Source: Streptomyces gelaticus (lineage in GTDB: Bacteria; Actinomycetota; Actinomycetes; Streptomycetales; Streptomycetaceae). Taken from it: a stretch of 64,000 nt of DNA. Shown piece by piece: positions 50,400 to 58,025 of the stretch. Position 1 is the stretch's first letter, and each line of letters opens with the position of its first letter. Under the pieces are notes generated by a model, which made no database searches, was not told the origin of the DNA, and saw only the letters and a list, made by a program, of their open reading frames with translations. The DNA lies in contig NZ_BMTF01000002.1 of assembly GCF_014649535.1 (NCBI RefSeq), positions 186,001 to 250,000 on the forward strand, read 5' to 3'. Both the position numbers and the translations under genes were made by a program.

Positions 50400-50580
50400 T
50401 TCGTCTCCCACATCTCAGATCTCACACAACTCGGTTCGCGCACCACGCGGCTCCCCGACAACAAGGCCCACCGCGCACAACGCGCGTAGATGATGACCCA
50501 GGAGCCACACCCCGCAACACCCCCTGCGGGTTTCGATCTGATGACCACCCACTGTCGGACCCGGATGCGACAGTGAACCC

Positions 50581-51279
50581 ATGACCACCACACCACCGCC
50601 CTACGGCACCCCCGAACACCCCCGCGTCGCCGTCCGCGGCGAAGCCCGCCTCGAAGTCGACCCCGAAACCGCCCGCATCACCATCACCGTCACCACCCGC
50701 GGCAAGGACCGCCGCAACGCCCTCGAAGACCTCACCCGCCGCAACAACCACGTACTCGAACTCGCACGCTCCTACGGACAAGCCATCGAAAAACTCGAAA
50801 CCGGCGCATTCTCCATCACACCCGAACTCACCCAGAAAGGCCGCAACGAACAAATCCGCGCCTACCACGGCCGCGTCCACATCACCGCCGTCCTCAACGA
50901 CTTCACCGCACTGGGCGAATTCACCACCCGAATCGCCGACCTCGACATGACCCGGGTCAACGGCCCCTGGTGGGGCCTGCGCCCCGACTCACCCGCCCAC
51001 GCCGCCGCCCGCCGCCAAGCCGTCCACGAAGCCGTCCAACGCGCCCGCGAATACGCCGACGCCCTCGGCGCCCACCTCACCGCACTCCTCGAACTCGCCG
51101 ACCTCGGCGCCGAGAACACCACCCCGACAGCCCTCCCCACACCCGGCACCACCCGCAGCCGCGCCGCCTACGCCGGAGCCGCACCCGAACCCGCCCCCGC
51201 ACTCGACCTCGAACCACAACGCCAGACCGTCCACGCCCAGGTCAACGCCCGCTTCCTCATGACACCGCCAAAACTCTAG
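50581..51279 (+). CDS. SIMPL domain (DUF541) protein
   Basis: The 232-residue protein has the SIMPL/DUF541 pattern: RVAVRGEARLEVDPETARITITV at the start, a coiled middle with the conserved LETGAFSITPEL, and RRQAVHEAVQRAREYADALG. Members elsewhere are periplasmic or associated with signalling, but no signal peptide is visible here. Function is unknown. A Pro/Thr/Ala-rich tail follows residue 185. The gene stands alone between divergent and downstream neighbours. Confidence 0.8.
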   Translation: MTTTPPPYGTPEHPRVAVRGEARLEVDPETARITITVTTRGKDRRNALEDLTRRNNHVLELARSYGQAIEKLETGAFSITPELTQKGRNEQIRAYHGRVHITAVLNDFTALGEFTTRIADLDMTRVNGPWWGLRPDSPAHAAARRQAVHEAVQRAREYADALGAHLTALLELADLGAENTTPTALPTPGTTRSRAAYAGAAPEPAPALDLEPQRQTVHAQVNARFLMTPPKL

Positions 51280-51404
51280 AAAAAATGCTCATCCGAGCAC
51301 CCCGCCGCACAATTCAACACTTGTCAACAACCCTTCACCCAAAGGTCGTTGAGCAGTCACGGCACGCCAATCAACTACCCGTAGGTAAGGTCTAGGGTCG
51401 AACC

Positions 51405-52838
51405 ATGCGCCGAGCAAAAATCGTCTGCACCCTGGGCCCCGCCGTCGACACATACGACCAGATCAAGGCACTGGTCGACGCGGGAATGGACATCGCCCGC
51501 CTCAACCTCAGCCACGGCACCTACGCCGAACACGAAGAGCGGTACCGCCACGTACGCAAAGCCTCCGACGAGAACGGACGCAGCGTCGGCATCCTCGCCG
51601 ACCTTCAAGGCCCGAAGATCCGCCTCGGACGCTTCCTCGAAGGCCCCGTACTCCTTGAACGCGGCGACCACTTCACCATCACCGTCGAACCCGTCGAAGG
51701 CGACCGCCACACCTGCGGCACCACCTACGAAGGCCTCGCCGCCGACGTCACCACCGGCGAACGCATCCTCGTCGACGACGGCCGCGTCACCCTCGAAGTC
51801 ACCGAAGTCGACGGCCCCCGCGTCCACACCACCGTCATCGAAGGCGGCATGGTCTCCGACCACAAGGGCCTCAACCTCCCCGGCGTCGCCGTCTCCGTCC
51901 CCGCACTCTCCGAGAAGGACATCGAAGACCTCCGCTGGGCCCTGCGCACCGGCGCCGACATCATCGCCCTCTCCTTCGTACGCAGCGGACGCGACATCGA
52001 GGACGTCCACCGCATCATGGACGAGGAAGGCCGCCGCCTCCCCGTCATCGCCAAGGTGGAGAAACCCCAGGCCGTCGAGAACATCGACGGCATCGTCGCC
52101 GCCTTCGACGGCATCATGGTCGCCCGCGGCGACCTCGGCGTCGAAATGCCCCTGGAACAGGTGCCGATCGTCCAGAAACGCGCGATCAAACTCGCCAAGC
52201 GCAACGCCAAGCCGGTCATCGTCGCCACCCAGATGCTCGACTCGATGATCGACAACTCCCGCCCCACCCGCGCCGAGGCCTCGGACGTCGCCAACGCGGT
52301 CATCGACGGCACGGACGCGGTGATGCTCTCCGGCGAGACCAGCGTCGGCAAGCACCCGATCGAGACGGTCCGCACGATGTCCCGCATCGTCGAGGCCGCC
52401 GAGCAGGACATCCTCACCAAGGGCCTCCCGCCCCTGACCGACCGCAACAAGCCCCGCACCCAGGGCGGCGCGGTGGCCCGCGCGGCGGCCGAGATGGGCG
52501 ACTTCCTCGGCGCGAAGTTCCTGGTCGCCTTCACCCAGAGCGGCGACACGGTCAGGCGCCTCTCCCGCTACCGCTCACCCATCCCGCTCCTCGCCTTCAC
52601 CCCGGACCCGGCCACCCGCTCCCAGCTGAACCTGACCTGGGGCGTCGAGACCTTCCTCGGCCCGCAGGTGGACTCGACGGACGCGATGGTCGCCCAGGTC
52701 GACGAGGAGCTGCTGAAGATCGGCCGCTGCAAAAAGGGCGACATCGTCGTCATCACGGCCGGCTCCCCGCCGGGCGTCCCGGGCTCGACGAACCTGGTGC
52801 GGGTGCACCACATCGGCGAGGACGACAGCCCGAGGTAG
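51405..52838 (+). CDS. pyk: Pyruvate kinase
   Basis: The 477-residue glycolytic enzyme makes pyruvate and ATP from phosphoenolpyruvate. Key segments are RLNLSHGTYAEH, the metal and PEP site (KVEKPQAVENID, MVARGDLGVEMP), VIVATQMLDSM and the C-terminal allosteric domain. Glutamate codons change sharply: 15 GAA and 7 GAG up to base 52160, then 0 GAA and 10 GAG to the end, in step with the end of the biased block. The stop is 8 bases from the convergent LAGLIDADG gene. Confidence 0.97.
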   Translation: MRRAKIVCTLGPAVDTYDQIKALVDAGMDIARLNLSHGTYAEHEERYRHVRKASDENGRSVGILADLQGPKIRLGRFLEGPVLLERGDHFTITVEPVEGDRHTCGTTYEGLAADVTTGERILVDDGRVTLEVTEVDGPRVHTTVIEGGMVSDHKGLNLPGVAVSVPALSEKDIEDLRWALRTGADIIALSFVRSGRDIEDVHRIMDEEGRRLPVIAKVEKPQAVENIDGIVAAFDGIMVARGDLGVEMPLEQVPIVQKRAIKLAKRNAKPVIVATQMLDSMIDNSRPTRAEASDVANAVIDGTDAVMLSGETSVGKHPIETVRTMSRIVEAAEQDILTKGLPPLTDRNKPRTQGGAVARAAAEMGDFLGAKFLVAFTQSGDTVRRLSRYRSPIPLLAFTPDPATRSQLNLTWGVETFLGPQVDSTDAMVAQVDEELLKIGRCKKGDIVVITAGSPPGVPGSTNLVRVHHIGEDDSPR

Positions 52839-52846
52839 GCCGGTCG

Positions 52847-53626
52847 TCAGTACTTCGGCCCGACATGGGCGTCCATCAACGCGACGGACGCCCGTCGGGC
52901 GACGGAGATGTTGTAGTGCTTTCCGGCGCGGGTGCAGTGCTTCCACTCGATGCCGAGCTTGTCGAGAGTGTCGGTGTAGAGCTGCCGGATGTCGTCCGAG
53001 ACGTTGGTGAACCAGTACCGCGGATACTCGTACCGCTTCCGCACGCCACCGACCATCCGCGTCGTCCAGTTCATGTTCCGGCAGCCGTCGGAGTGGATGA
53101 GGCCGCGGACGAAGTCCCAGGGGTGGGCGTCGACGATCTCCTGCTGCCAGGAGGCGAGGACGATGGGTCGCTCGTGCTTCTTGCCGGGGCCGTGCTGGGG
53201 GAAGACACATGTCCAGTGCTTCGTATAGGACTTGACCTCGACGCACCCGTTTCTGTGGCGTCGTCCGGTGCGCGGCAAGGGCATCACTCGGCGCATTGCC
53301 GATTCTGCTTCATCGATCAAGCCGGGCCATGTGTTGCCGCAGAAGATCGACAGGTGGTGCTGTTTGGGCTTGGAGGTGATGTGGCCGTCTCCGAGGTAGA
53401 GCCCGAGGAGATATGCGTAAGCAGCGCGATCGATGTCTCTCCCAGTACACGCCGGGCAGTCGGTGGGCTGCTCGTATTGCACGCCGCGCTGCTTGCGATC
53501 CTGGTGCAGCCACCAGCCGATAGTTCCGCGAGGGACGTGGAGGAGTTCTGCAACCGCTCGATTGGTGGAGCCGCTCCGTAAGAGGGCGAGTGCTTCGTCA
53601 CGTATCGATGGATTGTGCTGTTCCAT
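52847..53626 (-). CDS. LAGLIDADG-type endonuclease with N-terminal HTH
   Basis: The 259-residue protein has two LAGLIDADG-type motifs, LLGLYLGDG at 73-81 and VRGLIHSDG at 173-181, each with the acidic residue needed to bind Mg2+, so a single chain could form the active site. Residues 6-40 form a helix-turn-helix of the Hin/resolvase kind (NRAVAELLHVPRGTIGWWL). A CPAC pair at 57-60 lies between. It is a freestanding gene, not inside an intron or intein. GC content looks lower than in its neighbours. It begins 110 bases from the tRNA gene on the same strand. It may instead act as a DNA-binding regulator. The ATG at 53626 precedes the HTH. Confidence 0.78.
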   Translation of the reverse strand: MEQHNPSIRDEALALLRSGSTNRAVAELLHVPRGTIGWWLHQDRKQRGVQYEQPTDCPACTGRDIDRAAYAYLLGLYLGDGHITSKPKQHHLSIFCGNTWPGLIDEAESAMRRVMPLPRTGRRHRNGCVEVKSYTKHWTCVFPQHGPGKKHERPIVLASWQQEIVDAHPWDFVRGLIHSDGCRNMNWTTRMVGGVRKRYEYPRYWFTNVSDDIRQLYTDTLDKLGIEWKHCTRAGKHYNISVARRASVALMDAHVGPKY

Positions 53627-53716
53627 GCAGTGGAGTCTTGTGCGGCCTTCGGTGGCGTGTGCCAGATTCGAAGAAGCGTTCACCGGCAGGAGTGAAGATC
53701 GCAAGGCGATGCTGGA

Positions 53717-53732
53717 CCTTGGAATCAAAGGT
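53717..53732 (+). repeat. Direct repeat flanking the tRNA, copy 1
   Basis: CCTTGGAATCAAAGGT matches CCTTAGCATCAAAGGT (53813-53828) at 14 of 16 positions, and the two copies lie 4 and 3 bases outside the tRNA ends. Confidence 0.85.
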
Positions 53733-53736
53733 GAAG

Positions 53737-53809
53737 TGCCCTGGGTGGGATTCGAACCCACGCTGTCGGTGGTTTGAGCACCGTGTCTCTTCCGCTGGAC
53801 TACCAGGGC
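53737..53809 (-). tRNA. tRNA with CAA anticodon (Leu-type codon UUG), short variable loop
   Basis: The 73-base cloverleaf is complete: acceptor 53803-53809 pairs with 53738-53744 (7 bp); D arm with a 3-bp stem and GG in the loop; anticodon stem CGGTG/CACCG with loop CTCAAAC, giving anticodon CAA; T arm GTGGG/CCCAC with TTCGAAT; discriminator A. CAA reads UUG (leucine). Normal bacterial tRNA-Leu has a long variable arm, but here the variable loop is only 5 bases (class I). No CCA is encoded. The oddity makes the charged amino acid uncertain. Confidence 0.85.
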
Positions 53810-53812
53810 TGG

Positions 53813-53828
53813 CCTTAGCATCAAAGGT
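53813..53828 (+). repeat. Direct repeat flanking the tRNA, copy 2
   Basis: CCTTAGCATCAAAGGT is the partner of 53717-53732. The copies are 96 bases apart and enclose just the tRNA. Confidence 0.85.
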
Positions 53829-53852
53829 TAGCGCAGGCCCGCTGTGACTCAA
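53825..53852 (-). promoter_or_regulatory. Promoter of the tRNA gene
   Basis: On the minus strand TTGAGT (53852-53847) and TAACCT (53830-53825) are 16 bases apart, and transcription would begin a few bases before the tRNA. Confidence 0.5.
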
Positions 53853-53909
53853 ACATACAGGAGCTAGGTAGGCTCAGGTAGCAGGACCTGCCTTGAAAAA
53901 AGGAGCACC

Positions 53910-54560
53910 GTGACAACCCCCGAGCCGCCCCAGTCACCCGCCGAAGACGACAAGTCGCACGTTCCGCCGCTGACGACCCGCGTCGTCATCGCCGAGGACG
54001 AGGCGCTCATCCGTCTCGATCTCAAAGAGATGCTGGAGGAAGAGGGCTACGCGGTCGTCGGCGAGGCCGGGGACGGGCAGCGGGCCGTCGAGCTGGCGCG
54101 GGAGCACCGGCCGGACCTGGTCATCCTCGATGTGAAGATGCCGGTCCTGGACGGGATCTCCGCGGCGGAGAAGATCGCCGAGGAGTCCATCGCGCCGGTC
54201 CTGATGCTGACCGCGTTCTCGCAGCGCGATCTCGTCGAGCGGGCCCGGGATGCCGGGGCGATGGCGTATCTGGTGAAGCCGTTCAGCAAGAGCGACGTGG
54301 TGCCGGCCATCGAGATGGCGGTGTCGCGGTTCGCGGAGCTGAAGGCGCTGGAGTCCGAGGTCGCGGATCTCGCGCAGCGGCTGGAGACGCGGAAGCTGGT
54401 GGACCGGGCGAAGAGCATTCTGCAGACGGATTACGGGCTGTCCGAGCCTGCTGCGTTCCGGTGGATCCAGAAGACGTCGATGGACCGCAGGCTGTCGATG
54501 CAGCAGCTTGCCGAGGCGTTGATCGAGGATGCCGAGGAGAAGAAGAAGGCGGCTGAGTAG
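53910..54560 (+). CDS. pdtaR: ANTAR-domain response regulator, PdtaR
   Basis: The 216-residue regulator has a receiver domain (VVIAEDEALIRLDLKEML; phospho-acceptor in LVILDVKMP; VKPFSKSD) and a C-terminal ANTAR RNA-binding domain (LVDRAKSILQTDYGLSEPAA). ANTAR proteins of this kind bind paired hairpins in target mRNAs to prevent termination after phosphorylation by the kinase PdtaS. The GTG start follows AAAAAAGGAG. No kinase gene is adjacent. The adjoining terminator at 54573 closes it. Confidence 0.92.
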   Translation: MTTPEPPQSPAEDDKSHVPPLTTRVVIAEDEALIRLDLKEMLEEEGYAVVGEAGDGQRAVELAREHRPDLVILDVKMPVLDGISAAEKIAEESIAPVLMLTAFSQRDLVERARDAGAMAYLVKPFSKSDVVPAIEMAVSRFAELKALESEVADLAQRLETRKLVDRAKSILQTDYGLSEPAAFRWIQKTSMDRRLSMQQLAEALIEDAEEKKKAAE

Positions 54561-54572
54561 GCCGTAGGTGAG

Positions 54573-54622
54573 CGTACGGGAGAGGCCCGCGCCCCGGATG
54601 TCCGGGACGCGGGCCTCTCCCG
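54573..54622. terminator. Bidirectional terminator between pdtaR and livF
   Basis: A perfect 17-bp stem (54573-54589 with 54606-54622), with an extra inner CCCGGA/TCCGGG pairing, lies between the convergent genes. Confidence 0.9.
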
Positions 54623-54628
54623 TATGTG

Positions 54629-55345
54629 TCAGTCCTCGCCGAGGTACGCCTTGCGGACGGACTCGTCGTGGAGGAGGTCCGGGCCGGTGCCGGAGAGGAC
54701 GATCTTGCCGACCTCCATGACGTGGCCCTGGTCCGCGAGGGAGAGTGCGGCCTGGGCGTTCTGCTCGACGAGCAGGATGGTGGTGCCCTGGGCCTTGAGT
54801 TCGACGATGGTCTGCATGATCTTCTGCATCATGATCGGGGAGAGGCCCATGGAGGGTTCGTCGAGCATGAGGAGCTTGGGCCGGCACATGAGGGCCCTGC
54901 CCATGGCGAGCATCTGCTGTTCGCCGCCCGAGAGGGTTCCGGCGGCCTGTTTGCGGCGTTCCCCGAGGATGGGGAAGAGGTCGTAGGCGCGCTGGATGTC
55001 CTTTTCGATGCCTGCCTTGTCGTTGCGGAGGTAGGCGCCGAGCTGGAGGTTCTCGGTGATGGTGAGCCGGGGGAAGATGTGGCGTCCCTCGGGGGAGTGG
55101 GCGAGGCCCAGGGAGACGACCTTGTGTGCGGGTACGTCGTTGAGTGGTTTGCCGTCGAAGACGATGCGGCCGCCGGCCGGTTTGAGCAGGCCGGAGAGGG
55201 TGCGCAGGGTGGTGGTCTTGCCGGCGCCGTTGGTGCCGATGAGGGTGACGACCTGGCCGGCTTCGACGGTGAAGGAGATGCCCTTGACGGCTTCGATCTT
55301 GCCGTAGGCGACGCGGAGGTCCTCGACCTCCAGAAGTGCGGTCAT
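54629..55345 (-). CDS. livF: Branched-chain amino acid ABC transporter ATP-binding protein LivF
   Basis: The 238-residue ATPase powers uptake of leucine, isoleucine and valine. Walker A is GTNGAGKTTT, the signature is LSGGEQQMLAMGRAL and Walker B is LLMLDEPSMGL. The QVTxVEQNA-type region (LLVEQNAQAAL) is typical of LivF. Its ATG overlaps the livG stop. It is the last gene of livK-livH-livM-livG-livF. Confidence 0.95.
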   Translation of the reverse strand: MTALLEVEDLRVAYGKIEAVKGISFTVEAGQVVTLIGTNGAGKTTTLRTLSGLLKPAGGRIVFDGKPLNDVPAHKVVSLGLAHSPEGRHIFPRLTITENLQLGAYLRNDKAGIEKDIQRAYDLFPILGERRKQAAGTLSGGEQQMLAMGRALMCRPKLLMLDEPSMGLSPIMMQKIMQTIVELKAQGTTILLVEQNAQAALSLADQGHVMEVGKIVLSGTGPDLLHDESVRKAYLGED

Positions 55346-56229
55346 CGGGTGTCCTCCTCCTCGGTGCTGGTGGTGGCTGTTTTCGCGGCGTCGGCTTCGG
55401 CTGCTTCGACTTCGACGGCTTCTTCGGCGCCGGGGGCGCCTTCGAAGGGGGTGCCGAGGTAGGCGGCGACGACGCGTTCGTCGCTCTGGACCTCGGTCGC
55501 GGTGCCTTCGACGAGCTTTTCGCCCTGGACGAGGCAGGCGACGCGGTCGCAGAGGTTGAAGATGAACCGCATGTCGTGCTCGATGACGAGGACGGCGATG
55601 CCCTGGTCCCGGATGGCGAAGATGAGTTCTTCGGTGACGCGGGTTTCCTGGGGGTTCATGCCGGCGGTGGGCTCGTCGAGGAGGAGGAGTCCGGGGTCGC
55701 TGGCGAGTGCGCGGGCGATTTCCAGCTTGCGCTGGTCTCCGTAGGGGAGGTTGCGCGCGAGGTGGTCGGCCTTGTCGGCGAGGCCGATGAAGTCCAGGAG
55801 TTCCATGGCGCGTTCGCGGCTGGCGTTTTCGGCCTTGGTGAATCCGGGGAGCCTCAGGAGGGCGGACCAGAGGCCTTCTTTGGTTCTGGTGTGGCGTCCG
55901 ACGAGGACGTTTTCCAGGACGGTCATGTTGGCGAAGAGCCGGATGTTCTGGAAGGTGCGGGCGATGCCTGCCTGGGTGACGAGGTGGGGTTTGGGCGGCA
56001 GGACGGTGCCTTTGTAGCTGACCTTGCCCTCGGTGGGGACGTACAGGCCGGTGAGGCAGTTGAAGAAGGTGGTTTTGCCTGCGCCGTTGGGGCCGATGAG
56101 GCCGACGATTTCGCCCGTGTTGACGGTGAGGTCGACGTTGCGTACGGCGGTGAGGCCGCCGAAGCGCATGGTGACGCCGTTGGCGTCGAGGACGGTGGTG
56201 GCGGTCTTTGTGGTGGTCATGGTGGTCAC
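55342..56229 (-). CDS. livG: Branched-chain amino acid ABC transporter ATP-binding protein LivG
   Basis: The 295-residue ATPase partner of LivF has Walker A GPNGAGKTTFF, a LivG-type TYVPTEGKV loop, the signature LPYGDQRKLEIARAL and Walker B LLLLDEPTAGM. The GTG at 56229 overlaps the livM stop (GTGA) and has AAGG seven bases upstream; an ATG three codons later is possible. The tail of about 40 residues is Ala/Glu-rich and lies beyond the usual family end. Confidence 0.95.
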   Translation of the reverse strand: MTTMTTTKTATTVLDANGVTMRFGGLTAVRNVDLTVNTGEIVGLIGPNGAGKTTFFNCLTGLYVPTEGKVSYKGTVLPPKPHLVTQAGIARTFQNIRLFANMTVLENVLVGRHTRTKEGLWSALLRLPGFTKAENASRERAMELLDFIGLADKADHLARNLPYGDQRKLEIARALASDPGLLLLDEPTAGMNPQETRVTEELIFAIRDQGIAVLVIEHDMRFIFNLCDRVACLVQGEKLVEGTATEVQSDERVVAAYLGTPFEGAPGAEEAVEVEAAEADAAKTATTSTEEEDTR

Positions 56230-58025
56230 GCCCCCGCCTTGGCGATGCCGGTGCCGGTTTCTTCGGACTGTCGTGGTTCCGGTACGCCGGGCTGGTCGTT
56301 CTCGTGGAATTCGAGCTGCTTCCTGCGGTCGGCGACCAGTCCTTCGGGGCGCAGGCGCATCAGGAGGATGAGTGCGATGCCGAAGAGGAAGAGCTGGTAG
56401 TCCTGCATGAACTGGAGTTTGGCCGGGATGAGGTAGAGCAGTGCGGCGCCGACGAGGGGTCCGCTGAGGGTTCCCATGCCGCCGAGGATGACGGCGGCGA
56501 GGAGGAAGGCGGAGTTGGGGGGTACGGAGCCGGCGAACTGGTACTGCTCGGGTGTCACGGTGTAGTTGACGTGTGCCTGGACGGTTCCGGCGAGTCCGGC
56601 GAGGGTGGCGCCGAGGGCGAAGGCGAGCAGTTTGAGCCGGAAGGCGTTGATGCCCATGGCGGTGGCTGCGGTTTCGTCCTCGCGGATGGCGACCCAGGCG
56701 CGGCCGATGCGGGATTCTCCGGAGCGGCGGAAGACGAGGACGACGACGGCGGTGAAGACGAGCATCAGCAGGTAGTAGTTGGCGGACCTGCCGAGGTCGA
56801 AGCCGAGGATGTTGTGTTTGAGGCCGAAGTCGAAGCCGAAGAAGTTGAGGTCGGGGATGCTGGGGATGCCTTGGGAGCCGTTGGTGAGGTCGGGTCCGCT
56901 GTTGCCGTTGAGGTTGTTGACGGTGAGGCGGAAGATTTCACCGAAGCCGAGGGTGACGATGGCGAGGTAGTCGCCGCGCAGTCGCAGGGTGGGTGCGCCG
57001 ATGAGTACGCCGAAGACGAGTGAGGCTCCGGCGCCGGTGAGGACGGCGGCCCAGAAGGGGAATTCGACGCCGATGGCGGACATGGTGGAGCCGGAGACGA
57101 GGGCGGCGGCGTAGGCGCCGACGCCGAGGAAGGCGACGTATCCGAGGTCGAGGAGGCCGGCGAGGCCGACGACGACGTTGAGGCCGAGTGCGACGGTGCC
57201 GAAGATGAGGATGTTGGCGCCGATGAGCGCGTATTCCTCTTTTTGCTGGGTGAAGGGGAAGCAGACGGCTGCGACGAGGGCTGCGGTGAGGGTGATGTTG
57301 CGGTGCTTCGCGGTCAGTGCGGTGAGGCGGGAGACGAGTCCGGCCCGGTGGAGTGCGGTGAAGGCGAAGCCGACGGTGATGAGGAAGCCGATGAAGAGTT
57401 CGGTGTAGTCGGTGTCGATGCCGTAGGCGAAGACGTAGAGGCCGATGCCGAACGCGGCGACGATGATGAGGATTTCGGCCCAGGAGGGGAGGGCCTTGGC
57501 GCGGGGTGCCTGGGGGGCGCCGAGGCTGTTGCGGAAGCGCTGCCAGGCGGTGGTCTCGGTCCTGTCGAGCGGCTGGTCGCCGGGGAGTCCGAGTGCGGCG
57601 ACGGTGGCGATGAGTGCGCCGATGCCGCTGACCCAGGCGCCGGGTTCGAGGTTGACGGCGCCGCCGAGGTCGTAGGCGATGGCGCCGATGGTGTAGCCGG
57701 TGGTGCCGAGGGTGCCCAGGGCCAGGAGGCGTACGGGGCTGTTGGTGCCGCCGGGGGTGAGCCAGCCCAGGCCCCGGATGCCGTACCCGGACAGCGTGAG
57801 GAGCAGGGTGAGTGCTGCGGCGATGAGGGTGAGGACCTGGAGGCCGCCGGGGTAGCCGGTGACGGTGAGGTCGCCGGGGAATTCGTCGGTCCAGGTCCAG
57901 GCGAGGAAGGTGCCGGCCAGTGCGACGACGGAGCCGGCGACGGTGCCGATGCGGGCCGCGGCGGCGGGGATCGGCAGGACGGCGGGGCCGGGTGTGGTGG
58001 TGTGGTTGGTGGTCATCGGTATCAC
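56226..58025 (-). CDS. livM: Branched-chain amino acid ABC transporter permease LivM
   Basis: The 599-residue permease starts at a GTG that overlaps the livH stop (GTGA); an ATG three codons on is the alternative. The C-terminal 350 residues are the canonical LivM core (LGLNVVVGLAGLLDLGYVAFLGVGA, GRAWVAIREDETAATAMGIN, LAAVILGGMGTLSGPLVGA). The first 230 residues hold an additional four hydrophobic segments not found in E. coli LivM (425 residues), a lengthening seen in actinobacterial versions. It forms the channel with LivH. Confidence 0.93.
   Translation of the reverse strand: MIPMTTNHTTTPGPAVLPIPAAAARIGTVAGSVVALAGTFLAWTWTDEFPGDLTVTGYPGGLQVLTLIAAALTLLLTLSGYGIRGLGWLTPGGTNSPVRLLALGTLGTTGYTIGAIAYDLGGAVNLEPGAWVSGIGALIATVAALGLPGDQPLDRTETTAWQRFRNSLGAPQAPRAKALPSWAEILIIVAAFGIGLYVFAYGIDTDYTELFIGFLITVGFAFTALHRAGLVSRLTALTAKHRNITLTAALVAAVCFPFTQQKEEYALIGANILIFGTVALGLNVVVGLAGLLDLGYVAFLGVGAYAAALVSGSTMSAIGVEFPFWAAVLTGAGASLVFGVLIGAPTLRLRGDYLAIVTLGFGEIFRLTVNNLNGNSGPDLTNGSQGIPSIPDLNFFGFDFGLKHNILGFDLGRSANYYLLMLVFTAVVVLVFRRSGESRIGRAWVAIREDETAATAMGINAFRLKLLAFALGATLAGLAGTVQAHVNYTVTPEQYQFAGSVPPNSAFLLAAVILGGMGTLSGPLVGAALLYLIPAKLQFMQDYQLFLFGIALILLMRLRPEGLVADRRKQLEFHENDQPGVPEPRQSEETGTGIAKAGA

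Noticed and set aside
52847..53809. Group I intron with a LAGLIDADG gene inside the tRNA
   Set aside because: The tRNA is uninterrupted with both acceptor strands in place, and the endonuclease gene lies wholly outside it.
53598..53852. N-terminal extension of the LAGLIDADG gene through the tRNA to 53824
   Set aside because: The frame is open by chance across the tRNA. The ATG at 53626 begins directly before the HTH.
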